From Ardenticatenales bacterium (GTDB lineage Bacteria > Chloroflexota > Anaerolineae > Promineifilales > Promineifilaceae), in contig JACKBL010000010.1 of assembly GCA_020634515.1 (NCBI GenBank), positions 62,001-126,000 of the forward strand: a DNA stretch of 64,000 nt, written 5' to 3'. Shown in pieces: positions 15,501 through 22,588 of this stretch. A model generated the notes under the pieces. That model was not told the origin of the DNA and made no database searches. It saw only the letters and a program-made list of their open reading frames with translations. A program made the translations under genes and the position numbers. Numbering within the stretch: position 1 is the stretch's first letter; every line of letters starts with the position of its first letter.

Positions 15501-17891
15501 CAGTTTGGGCAGGCTGTCAAAGCCAAACCAGGAGGTGTAGTTGGTATCACCGGCGCAGACGCCGCTACCGGGAACCGGCGCGGCGGAGAAGTAGTACCAA
15601 TCGCGGTAGGGGCTGGTCTCGCTCTCGCAGGCGCCATCGGGCGCGGGGTAGCGGTCGTAGCGATCAAAGAAGATGCTGTCCGACGAGGTGTGGTTAAACA
15701 CGCCGTCGAGGATGATCTTCATGCCACGATTGTGCGCCTCCGTCACCAACTGCTGGAACAGGGCCAGGTCGCCGAAGTTGTCGTCGATCAGGCCGTAATC
15801 CGTGGTGTCGTATTTGTGATTGGAAGGGGACTCGAAGATGGGGTTGAGGTAGATGGCGGTCACGCCCAGGTCTTGCAGATAGTCGAGCTTATCCAACACG
15901 CCTTGCAGGTCGCCGCCATAGAAGTTCTCGCTGTATTTGCCGGTGCAGTCCGTGCCCTCGGCGCGCGGGTCGCAGACGGGGGTGTTCCAATCAGCCTGAT
16001 TGGAGCGATAAATGGAGCCATCGGCCTGATCGTAGAAGAAGGTGCCGGCGGTTGTGTCGTTGCCGGCATCGCCATCACGGAAGCGGTCGGCGAAAATCTG
16101 GTAGATAACGGCATTCTTCACCCAATCCGGCGTCGTAAAGGTAGGATCATAAACCGTCAACTGCCAGCTATTGTCCGGGCTGTCGCCAAACGTCTCGCCC
16201 CAGCCCCCCGTGCGCGCGCTATCGTCTTCATAGTAAGCCGTCGCCGTGCCATCAATAGCGATGAAGCGATACCAGTAGATAGTGGGGTCGGCGCTGCCCG
16301 GCAGGGTGATCTCCCACCATTCATACGTGCCATCATCCGCCGCCAACGTCATGGGCAAGAGCATGTTCACGTTGTTGCGGTCGTCCCAGACGCGCACTTT
16401 GGCGGCGGTGAGGTCGTTGCTGGCGGCGCGCAGGCGCAGGGTGACGGGCGTATTGGTCGTCACGGGGCCGCCGGGGGTGCGATAGAGCGGATCACGGCTG
16501 TCGTGGCCGAGGTCGTCCCAGAAGATATTGTCGTCGTGGCCGGCTCCGCCTTCCGGTTCGGGAATGACCATGTTCCAGCGCCCGCTGTTGATGTCCAGGA
16601 GGACGGTGATGGTCAGGTTGTCGCCGAGGGTCTGGAAGTTGAAGGGGGCTGAGTCGTTGCGTCCGTCGGCGCTGAACTGGTTGCCCCAGTTGTTGGTTTC
16701 GGAGATTTTGGCCTGGTATGTGCCGGCATTGGCCACCTCATACTGCACCATATACCAGCCATTTCCCACGTCCGTCAGCGCCGTGTCCGGGTTGGTGTTA
16801 TCCCAACCCTGCCAGTCGCCCACCGCCGTCCAGGTCGCGGGCGCATCATCCCAGGCGTTGACGATATTTTGTGCCGGCATCAAAGCCACCACATCGCCGC
16901 TATGATCATTCGTATCAAACGTAAACTTCACCACCTGGTTCGCGGCGCTCGTGATCACCCAGGCATTATTCGAGGGATACGCATTGCCCCAATTGCCGCA
17001 CTCCACCACCTTGAACTCATCCCGCCCCGCGTTCGTCAGCGTGTAGTCCAGCGAGAAAACGCCATCGCCACCGACGAGGTCGCCATCGAGGCCATCATCA
17101 TTCAGCGGCGTGCTGCCGTTGTCCCACCCCTGGAACCCCCCCGCCAGACACCAACTGCCGCTGCCGCTACCGTTGCCGGCAATCGTCACCCGACCATTGT
17201 GCGTATCCAGCAGGAAAGAGACGCGCTCATTGTCCGCGCCGGTGGTGAAACTGAGCGGCGTGCCATCAACGGCCCGCCCATCCTGTACAAACTGCTCGCT
17301 CCAGGAACCCGTTTGCACGATTTTCGCCTGGTATGTGCCGGCAGTGGCGATGTCGTATTGCAAGGCATGGATGCCGTTGCCGGCATCGCTCATCAGCGTG
17401 GCGGGGTTGCTATTGTCCCACCCCTGCCAATCGCCCACGGCGGTAAAACTTACCGGCAAATCATCGCCGGAGACGTTCACAATGTTTTGCGCGGGGCTGG
17501 CGGGAAGCGCGTCCCCCGCGTGATCGTTTGTGTCAAAGGTCAGATGGACAACCTGATTGGGGCTGCCCGTGTAAAACCAACTGTTCTGCGAGGGGAAGGT
17601 GGTTCCCCAATCACCGCATGTGACCGCTTTCCACTCGTAGCGGTCGGCGGCGGCGATGGTAAAGTCGAGGGAAAAAACGCCGTCGTCGGCCAGCAAGTCG
17701 CCATGCGTGCCATCGTCATAGAGGGGGTTGGCGCTATTGTCCCAGCCCTGAAAACTGCCGGCGGCGCACCAGGTGCTGGTGGGCGCGGCGGGGGTGGGCG
17801 CGGCGGCGGCCCGATGCCAGCCCCAAAGCGCCAACAACGCCAGGACGCTCAGCAGCAGCAGCCGTCTGCTCACTCTTGTATACGCTTTCAT
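12582..17891 (-). CDS. Secreted, membrane-anchored GH13 amylopullulanase-like enzyme with multiple starch-binding modules
   Basis: A 1769-residue exported protein. A signal peptide (residues 1-30) is followed by two copies of a paired module (each pair has a CAAGSFQGWDN-type and a TAVGDWQGWDN-type unit), resembling pullulanase X25 starch-binding modules. An N-terminal GH13 cap domain follows, then the (beta/alpha)8 domain starting near WVKNAVIYQIFADRFRDGD. The nucleophile Asp is in GWRLDVGGD (about 827), the acid Glu in IVGEEWG (about 867) and the third Asp in LLGSHDTNRA (about 950). After it come FN3 domains, a CBM20 module (VVHVSGDLPEFGPWDAGKVA) and an Ig-like Big_5 domain. A last transmembrane helix with an Arg-rich tail anchors it to the membrane. 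It probably cleaves alpha-1,4 and perhaps alpha-1,6 glucans outside the cell. AAGGAGG precedes the ATG. Confidence 0.93.
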   Translation of the reverse strand: MKAYTRVSRRLLLLSVLALLALWGWHRAAAAPTPAAPTSTWCAAGSFQGWDNSANPLYDDGTHGDLLADDGVFSLDFTIAAADRYEWKAVTCGDWGTTFPSQNSWFYTGSPNQVVHLTFDTNDHAGDALPASPAQNIVNVSGDDLPVSFTAVGDWQGWDNSNPATLMSDAGNGIHALQYDIATAGTYQAKIVQTGSWSEQFVQDGRAVDGTPLSFTTGADNERVSFLLDTHNGRVTIAGNGSGSGSWCLAGGFQGWDNGSTPLNDDGLDGDLVGGDGVFSLDYTLTNAGRDEFKVVECGNWGNAYPSNNAWVITSAANQVVKFTFDTNDHSGDVVALMPAQNIVNAWDDAPATWTAVGDWQGWDNTNPDTALTDVGNGWYMVQYEVANAGTYQAKISETNNWGNQFSADGRNDSAPFNFQTLGDNLTITVLLDINSGRWNMVIPEPEGGAGHDDNIFWDDLGHDSRDPLYRTPGGPVTTNTPVTLRLRAASNDLTAAKVRVWDDRNNVNMLLPMTLAADDGTYEWWEITLPGSADPTIYWYRFIAIDGTATAYYEDDSARTGGWGETFGDSPDNSWQLTVYDPTFTTPDWVKNAVIYQIFADRFRDGDAGNDTTAGTFFYDQADGSIYRSNQADWNTPVCDPRAEGTDCTGKYSENFYGGDLQGVLDKLDYLQDLGVTAIYLNPIFESPSNHKYDTTDYGLIDDNFGDLALFQQLVTEAHNRGMKIILDGVFNHTSSDSIFFDRYDRYPAPDGACESETSPYRDWYYFSAAPVPGSGVCAGDTNYTSWFGFDSLPKLDSANTDVRDYIWSGGESAIARYWMQWADGWRLDVGGDVDPGTANDPTNDYWEGFRQAIHETNPQAYIVGEEWGNGSSWFIGNEWDGTMNYQYSSAMLSFWRDTTFTDNDHNSGSSAGTLAPLTPSQLDERLRNWQERYPPEAYYAEMNLLGSHDTNRALIMLDEGPGKNDAALYDDPNYDWSDALDRLKGVILLQFTLPGAPTIYYGDEVGLVGPVTNDGTTLQDDPYNRIPYPWLDESGTPFYTHLQTEVGQANPRDRYTLLANTRQTHAALRTGSFDTLLVDDANNIYAYGRKMADNSDAAVIIANRGATAAAVTVDVSGYLSYGATFIDVLNGDAAYTVDGSGQLTVDVPAFSGSLLVLTNTLGAAPDAVADLAVTGEASETVDLGWSAAAGASSYDVYRGLVSGGGYAWVANVAGTAYTDTGLLNAIPYYYVVVSRDDATGLVSGWSNEAMGIPHHDLDAAWYNLQWPPQITHTISALTPTENIYGQLYIADATGGSGPATGIWAQVGYGPTGTSATGADWSWTTMDYNAAVGNNDEYLGNLLPDMQGAFDYVTRWSGDGGRAWYYADLNGPGENGNPGRLYVVPSDDTTAPAAPQNLTLEGTTASSVILSWDANTESDLVGYELYRRVLVGAALVDYERVAVLDAGITGYTDEDVVTDTTYEYYLLAYDTSFNRSEASNVVQATAETRYVTVTFRVGVPDYTPGVVHVSGDLPEFGPWDAGKVAMTEVSPNVWEYTTSILDGTQLQYKFTRGTWETVESWGSIVGFANRAATIEYGTDGTQLIDNTATDWISGDDADKAVRFWRDPIVVSHYPTADAIGVPLDTVISVTWSITMTADTMFTVNGPDGTVSGTFSYDADAWMVTFAPDLELALGSVYTVSVAGQTTPGVPGGDTGVQQVPVTWSFTTVDAPTSVELVGIDGAGGNWWNGWIVAMVLVIGGSILGLLELWRRGWLFAGRRARRARPQMG

Positions 17892-18000
17892 ACAAACCTC
17901 CTTGTGGGATTGAAGTCAGCCAAAATCAGGGATAGATTCTCCCATGAGGATCTGATGTGAGGCGATCCTCCCCCGTGGGTATTATTATCTCCGATATTTG

Positions 18001-18012
18001 TTGACACGTCAA
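18001..18012. promoter_or_regulatory. Small inverted repeat, possible operator
   Basis: TTGAC-AC-GTCAA, two five-base arms around a two-base spacer, 110 bases upstream of the amylase start codon. A sugar-responsive repressor site would be natural here, but the arm length is short and no regulator gene is adjacent. Confidence 0.25.
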
Positions 18013-18244
18013 CGAATTCAGGTGTGGTGCTGGGGAGCGACTTGGGGGAAAATGCCGGCACGCGCCCTCTCCACGACCCCAAAATGCCACCGAATTTCTA
18101 CCTTTTATGCGCGGAACTGGTATACTGTAGCCAGTTCAATCCCAGGGAAAGGGCGGCGTTTTTGCAAAAATGCCGGCACTCTTGCGTCTAATCCCCAGAA
18201 GATAGCCCAAATCACCCCCAAACAGGTGAGAGCTTCCTGGGTAT

Positions 18245-18275
18245 TTGCGTCACCTATTTTGCTGCCTGCTATAAT
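18245..18275 (+). promoter_or_regulatory. Sigma-70-type promoter upstream of the MoxR gene
   Basis: TTGCGT, a 19-base spacer and TGC-TATAAT, i.e. an extended -10 element, about 100 bases before the MoxR ATG. Confidence 0.5.
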
Positions 18276-18374
18276 CAGGGCGCACAATAACGCCCCACCC
18301 TTTTTGCCCCGCGCAACAAGGACGCTCAATCAGCCTCGATTCCCCAAAATCCTGCAACAAGGAGCATCTACAAC

Positions 18375-19325
18375 ATGACGGATGTGCAAGAAATCGCCAA
18401 TCGCATCATCACCAACGTAGAAAAAGTCATCGTCGGCAAACGTTCCGCCGTCCAACTAACCGTACTCGGTTTACTCTGCCAGGGACACATGCTCATTGAA
18501 GATGTGCCGGGCGTCGGCAAAACCGTGCTGGCGAAAGCCATTGCTCGCTCCGTCGGCTGCAATTTCCGCCGCATCCAGTTCACACCCGACATGCTGCCCA
18601 CCGATGTCACCGGCGTCTCCGTTTTCAACCAAAAAACGCGCGAGTTTGAATTCCGCCCCGGCCCCATCCACGCGCAAATCGTCCTCGCAGACGAAATCAA
18701 CCGCGCCACCCCCAAAACCCAATCCGCCCTGCTGGAAGCGATGGAAGAGCGTCAGGTCACAGTGGACGGAACCACCTACCCCCTCACGCCCCCCTTCATG
18801 GTCCTGGCGACACAGAACCCCATTGAGTATGAAGGAACCTTCCCCCTCCCCGAGGCGCAGCTCGACCGCTTCATGCTGCGCATTCGCCTCGGATACCCCA
18901 GCAAAGCCGACGAAATCGAAATCCTGAACCGTCAGCAACTTGTCCATCCCGTAAACACCATTGAGCAAGTGGTTTCCGTCGAAGAACTGATCGCCGCGCA
19001 AGAGGCCATCAAAACCATTTACCTCGACGAACTCGTGAAGGAATACGTCGTGGACATCGTGCGGCAAACGCGCGTCCATCCCGATGTGTACCTGGGAGCC
19101 AGCTCTCGCGGCGCGCTTTCCATTTATCGCCTGACGCAGGCGCGCGCCGCCCTCTTCAATCGGGATTACGTCCTGCCCGATGACGTGAAGGCGCTGGCGG
19201 AACCGGCACTGGCCCACCGCATCATCGTTGGTCCCGCCGCCCGCATCAAGGACATTGAACCGGGCACGCTGGTCACGGATATTCTGGACAAAATCCCCGT
19301 TCCTGGCGCACAGCCAGCACGCTAG
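18375..19325 (+). CDS. MoxR-family AAA+ ATPase
   Basis: A 316-residue AAA+ protein of the MoxR class. The Walker A motif is EDVPGVGKTVLAKA (residues about 42-55), Walker B is IVLADEINRATPKTQSALLE (about 100-120), and the family-specific QVTVDGTTYPL and FMVLATQNPIEYEGTFPLPEAQLDRF segments are intact, including sensor-1 Asn. These ATPases act as chaperones that assemble or activate partner complexes, often with a DUF58 protein carrying a von Willebrand-like fold, exactly the gene that follows at 19510. The two are on the same strand, but an R2 repeat occupies the gap between them. ATG choice is supported by GGAG in CAAGGAGCATC upstream. Confidence 0.95.
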   Translation: MTDVQEIANRIITNVEKVIVGKRSAVQLTVLGLLCQGHMLIEDVPGVGKTVLAKAIARSVGCNFRRIQFTPDMLPTDVTGVSVFNQKTREFEFRPGPIHAQIVLADEINRATPKTQSALLEAMEERQVTVDGTTYPLTPPFMVLATQNPIEYEGTFPLPEAQLDRFMLRIRLGYPSKADEIEILNRQQLVHPVNTIEQVVSVEELIAAQEAIKTIYLDELVKEYVVDIVRQTRVHPDVYLGASSRGALSIYRLTQARAALFNRDYVLPDDVKALAEPALAHRIIVGPAARIKDIEPGTLVTDILDKIPVPGAQPAR

Positions 19326-19342
19326 CGCCGTCTAATCGTATT

Positions 19343-19440
19343 CTTGGGAACGGAACCTAAAGAAGACGACGAAGTTGCTTCCTTACCGTTCCTTCAAACT
19401 GACGATGCCATTCCGTACTTATTTTCATCGTCAGTCCTTA
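19343..19440 (+). repeat. R2 double-hairpin repeat
   Basis: It begins CTTGGGAACGGAA and contains ACCGTTCCTTCAAACTGACG and TTTTCATCGTCAG. Inverted arms GGAACGG/CCGTTCC and CTGACGATG/CATCGTCAG form two adjacent hairpins. Related copies are at 41166-41261 (opposite strand) and 50480-50560. This one lies between the moxR-like and DUF58 genes of a presumed operon. Confidence 0.8.
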
Positions 19441-19509
19441 AGACACCGCCACGCTCCACGTATTGACCGCCAACGCCGGCGGTCACTCTCAACCGGCGAG
19501 CATTGAAGC

Positions 19510-20802
19510 ATGTTCAAACGACGAAACGTTGTCCTCATTCTGGCGATTCTGGCCCTCATCGGCGGTCTGAGCAATGGCCGCGACCTGCTGTTCAACCTGG
19601 CTTATTTGCTGGGGCTGCTGCTGATCGTCTCTTTCCTCTGGGCCTGGAGCAATCTACGCTGGGTACACCTTTCCCGCCTCACGCGCAGCCGCTACGCGCA
19701 AGCCGGCGGCACATTTGAAGAGCGTTTTACGGTGCGCAACACCAGCATCATTCCCAAACTGTGGTTGGAAGTGCGCGACTACTCCGGGCTGTCCACCCAC
19801 CATGCCAGCCGCGTCATCACCAACCTGGGCAGCCGCAGCCAGGTGACGTGGCGCGTGAACACCGTTTGCGCGCAGCGAGGGCAGTATCAATTGGGGCCAC
19901 TGCGCTTGAGTACGAGCGATCCGTTCGGCCTGTTTCCCATGCAGCGGGACCTGACACAAACAGGCACGCTGGTCGTTTACCCAACAACGGTGGACATCAG
20001 CTATTTTGCGCTGCCCGTGGGCGTGCTGCCCGGCGGGGACGCGCTGCGGCGGCGCACGCACTACATCACCACCAACGCTTCCGGGGTGCGCGATTATGCC
20101 CCCGGCGACAGCTACAGTCGCATTCACTGGCCTAGCACGGCGCGGCGCGACCGATTGATCGTGAAGGAATTTGAACTGGACCCGTTGGCAGACATCTGGA
20201 TCGTGCCCGATATGTCCATGCTGGCGCACGTAGAGGCCATCCCCAAAGAGAGAAAAGCCGCTCTGGAAGACGCTGACCGGCCTATCTGGATGCAGCAGGA
20301 AGCGTACAAACTTCCCGAATCCACGGAAGAGTATACGATCACGATTGCCGCCTCGCTGACGCAGTATTTTCTCCGTTTTGACCGCAATGTGGGCTTGATG
20401 GCTTACGCTCAGGCGCGCGAAGTGATTCAGCCAGACCGTGGGGAGCGGCAGCGCAACAAGATTTTGGAGACGCTGGCGGTGCTACGGACGCAAGGCGAAT
20501 TGACGATTGAGCAGGTGATGCAGGCGGAGCTGCAGGTTTTTCCACGAGGGACGACCCTGATAGTGGTGACGCCAACCAATAACGAGTTGTGGGCCACGGT
20601 GGCGCGGCAACTGAAGCGGCGCGGCCTGCGCATCGTCACGGTGCTGGTGGAGCCGGCCTCGTTTGGCGGCCATAAGTCTGCCGAACCGCTGGCGACTTTC
20701 CTGCAAGCCAATGGCCTGACGACCTACGTGGTGCATAACGGTGATAATCTGTCTGTTGCGTTGAGTCGGAAACCGGTCGGCGTTCATTCGTTTGCGCTCT
20801 AG
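19510..20802 (+). CDS. DUF58 family membrane protein, MoxR partner
   Basis: A 430-residue protein. Two N-terminal hydrophobic helices (residues about 8-50) are followed by a beta-rich region and the DUF58 signature NASGVRDYAPGDSYSRIHWP, STARRDRLIVKEFE at residues about 188-222. In known pairs, the DUF58 protein carries a vWA-like domain that MoxR ATPases act upon. It is frequently involved in cell-envelope or stress functions, but the specific role is undefined here. Downstream there is a 470-base gap before the next gene. The ATG at 19510 has only a weak GCGAGC purine stretch upstream. No transglutaminase or vWA-BatA gene, often the next members of such operons, is present. Confidence 0.9.
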   Translation: MFKRRNVVLILAILALIGGLSNGRDLLFNLAYLLGLLLIVSFLWAWSNLRWVHLSRLTRSRYAQAGGTFEERFTVRNTSIIPKLWLEVRDYSGLSTHHASRVITNLGSRSQVTWRVNTVCAQRGQYQLGPLRLSTSDPFGLFPMQRDLTQTGTLVVYPTTVDISYFALPVGVLPGGDALRRRTHYITTNASGVRDYAPGDSYSRIHWPSTARRDRLIVKEFELDPLADIWIVPDMSMLAHVEAIPKERKAALEDADRPIWMQQEAYKLPESTEEYTITIAASLTQYFLRFDRNVGLMAYAQAREVIQPDRGERQRNKILETLAVLRTQGELTIEQVMQAELQVFPRGTTLIVVTPTNNELWATVARQLKRRGLRIVTVLVEPASFGGHKSAEPLATFLQANGLTTYVVHNGDNLSVALSRKPVGVHSFAL

Positions 20803-21271
20803 TCGGTCGGCGGGAATGCCGGCATTCACACACAATCATCCGCCTGCAATCATCCGGCGTAGGCGGGGGGGGCCGGCGCGGAAACCTCTTGCGCCAGGCG
20901 TGTGGCCGCTTCTTTGGTCTGACATTGCGCTTCCGAAAAGGCCTGTTGGACCATGTGCCCGGCGGCTGAAGCGTTACAAATGAGCATGGCCGGGATTCGC
21001 CGGAGCTTCTAGACAAAACAGCAACGTAAGTCTACAATTCCCCCCGAAGATTCATTCGCCTCATCTTTGTCTATTTTGAGGCGTTGCCGCACTGCTGCCG
21101 GCAAAAGCACGAAGGAAACGACTTGCCAGAAGCAAGTTGACCTCTTTTTTGCCAGACACAGCCAACCGGAGCGCCCCCAACCTGGCATAATATCTTATAT
21201 TCGCAACATTCGTTGGCCGCTGCACAGCGCCATAAAATGGCGCCGCCCACGCGGGTAATCTGAGGAACTCA
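20803..21271. other. 469-base intergenic region
   Basis: No gene, terminator with T-run or repeat family is recognisable. It holds two TGCCGGCA palindromes (20817, 21095) and an A/T-rich stretch CATAATATCTTATATTCGC near 21185 that could provide a promoter for the DUF362 gene. Confidence 0.4.
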
Positions 21272-22579
21272 ATGAACGTCAACAAAAAGCATCTGATGGT
21301 GGACAGACGCCAGTTCTTGCAACTTTCGTCCGCGGCCGCGCTCAGCGTGGGGTTGGACAAGATACGCCTGCCGCGCACACCGCGCGGCAGTTATACGGTG
21401 GGCGTGGGACACGACACCGAGGGGTACGCAGCCACCCTGCGCGCCATTCAAGCCAGTGAAGGCTGGAATCCTGCCGGCATAAACGGCAAGCGCGTCATCA
21501 TCAAGCCCAACCTGGTGCAGCCAGAAACCGCGGACAGCGGCGTCACCACAGACCCGGAAGTCGTGCGAGCCATTGTAGACATGGCGCTGGCCGCCAACGC
21601 CGCCGAAATCTGGATCGTGGAAACCTCCCTCACCGGCGCGTTCTTTCAAGAGTGCGGCTATGGCTATTTTGACGGCTACGACCCGCGCGTGAGCCTGGTT
21701 GACCTGAATGGGCTGCCCTACGGCATGGCGCCCGTGCCCGGAGGCATGGCTTACAGCGCCATCGCCCTGCCCATCGCCCTGTTCGACGAGAATGCATACG
21801 TGGTCAGCGTCGCCAAAATGAAGGTCCACAACCTGACCATGGCCAGCCTCTCCATGAAGAATATGTATGGCTTTCCCCCCATTGAATTCTACACGGCGCC
21901 GCCGCGCCTGGGGCGTTATGCCATGCACAACCGCAGCGTCAACGAGAGTACGGTTGACCTGAACCTGGCGCGCCAGCCGGATTTCGCGGTGGTGGATGGC
22001 ATTTGGGCGCTGGAGGGGATGGGGCCGTGGGGCGGCGTGCCCCGGCGCATGGACCTGGTGATGGCGGGGGCGAATGCCCTGGCGGTGGATTACGTCTGCC
22101 TGATGGCCATGGGGATTCCGTCGATGCGCGTGCCGCACCTGCTGTACGCGACCATCAGCGGACTGGGGCCGGCGGGGCTGGCGGACATCAATATCCAGGG
22201 GGACGGGTTCAACCCGGCGGCGTTTGAGATTCCCCTTTCCCTCCCGACCGCCTCCCCACCGCAGGCAAATCCGTTCACCTTCAACCCGCAAGCGGGCGAG
22301 GGGACGGTGATTTCGTGCGCGGTGAATATGCCCTGCCAGATGATGATTGAGGTGGTGGAGGCGCAGCCTTTCAGCCCGGATTTGCCCCGGGTGCGTTTGC
22401 TGCGAGATTGGGGAGCGCAAGATGCCGGCATTATCACCATCCCCTGGGACGGACGAACAGACAATGGGGACATCGCGCCGCCCGCCACCTACGGCGTGCG
22501 CGTCGCCGCCCGCGGCTATCTGGCGCAAAACGTCATCTTCTCATTCGGCTGGGCGCAGGTCGTCAATCCCAACACCTAG
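21272..22579 (+). CDS. DUF362 domain protein with twin-arginine signal
   Basis: A 435-residue protein. The N-terminus has DRRQFLQLSSAAALSVG, a twin-arginine-type export signal. The DUF362 core has VIIKPNLVQPETADSGVTTD, VVRAIVDMALAANAAEIWIV and YVVSVAKMKVHNLTMASLSM with the conserved asparagine and lysine residues of this family. The last 90 residues resemble a FlgD-like Ig module (IPWDGRTDNGDIAPPATYGV). DUF362 proteins often accompany iron-sulfur proteins, but no ferredoxin motif is present here. The function is unknown; an extracytoplasmic location is likely. Its stop codon is only nine bases from the stop of the convergent nuclease gene, and those nine bases include TGCCGGCA. Confidence 0.85.
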   Translation: MNVNKKHLMVDRRQFLQLSSAAALSVGLDKIRLPRTPRGSYTVGVGHDTEGYAATLRAIQASEGWNPAGINGKRVIIKPNLVQPETADSGVTTDPEVVRAIVDMALAANAAEIWIVETSLTGAFFQECGYGYFDGYDPRVSLVDLNGLPYGMAPVPGGMAYSAIALPIALFDENAYVVSVAKMKVHNLTMASLSMKNMYGFPPIEFYTAPPRLGRYAMHNRSVNESTVDLNLARQPDFAVVDGIWALEGMGPWGGVPRRMDLVMAGANALAVDYVCLMAMGIPSMRVPHLLYATISGLGPAGLADINIQGDGFNPAAFEIPLSLPTASPPQANPFTFNPQAGEGTVISCAVNMPCQMMIEVVEAQPFSPDLPRVRLLRDWGAQDAGIITIPWDGRTDNGDIAPPATYGVRVAARGYLAQNVIFSFGWAQVVNPNT

Positions 22580-22588
22580 CTGCCGGCA

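Larger units (their letters stand above)
17892..18374. other. Divergent intergenic region between the amylase gene and moxR-like gene
   Basis: This 483-base gap must hold the promoters of both divergent genes. It contains a hairpin GAGGATC...GATCCTC at 17946-17970, an inverted repeat at 18001-18012, two TGCCGGCA palindromes (18053, 18171) and a good plus-strand promoter near 18245-18275. I see no open reading frame with protein-like character in it. Confidence 0.6.

Noticed and set aside
13365..16652. A 1095-codon open frame antisense to the amylase gene
   Set aside because: It has no domain or signal, is rich in Val/Gly/His/Arg as expected of antisense reading of a GC-biased gene, and the opposite strand encodes a clear multidomain enzyme.
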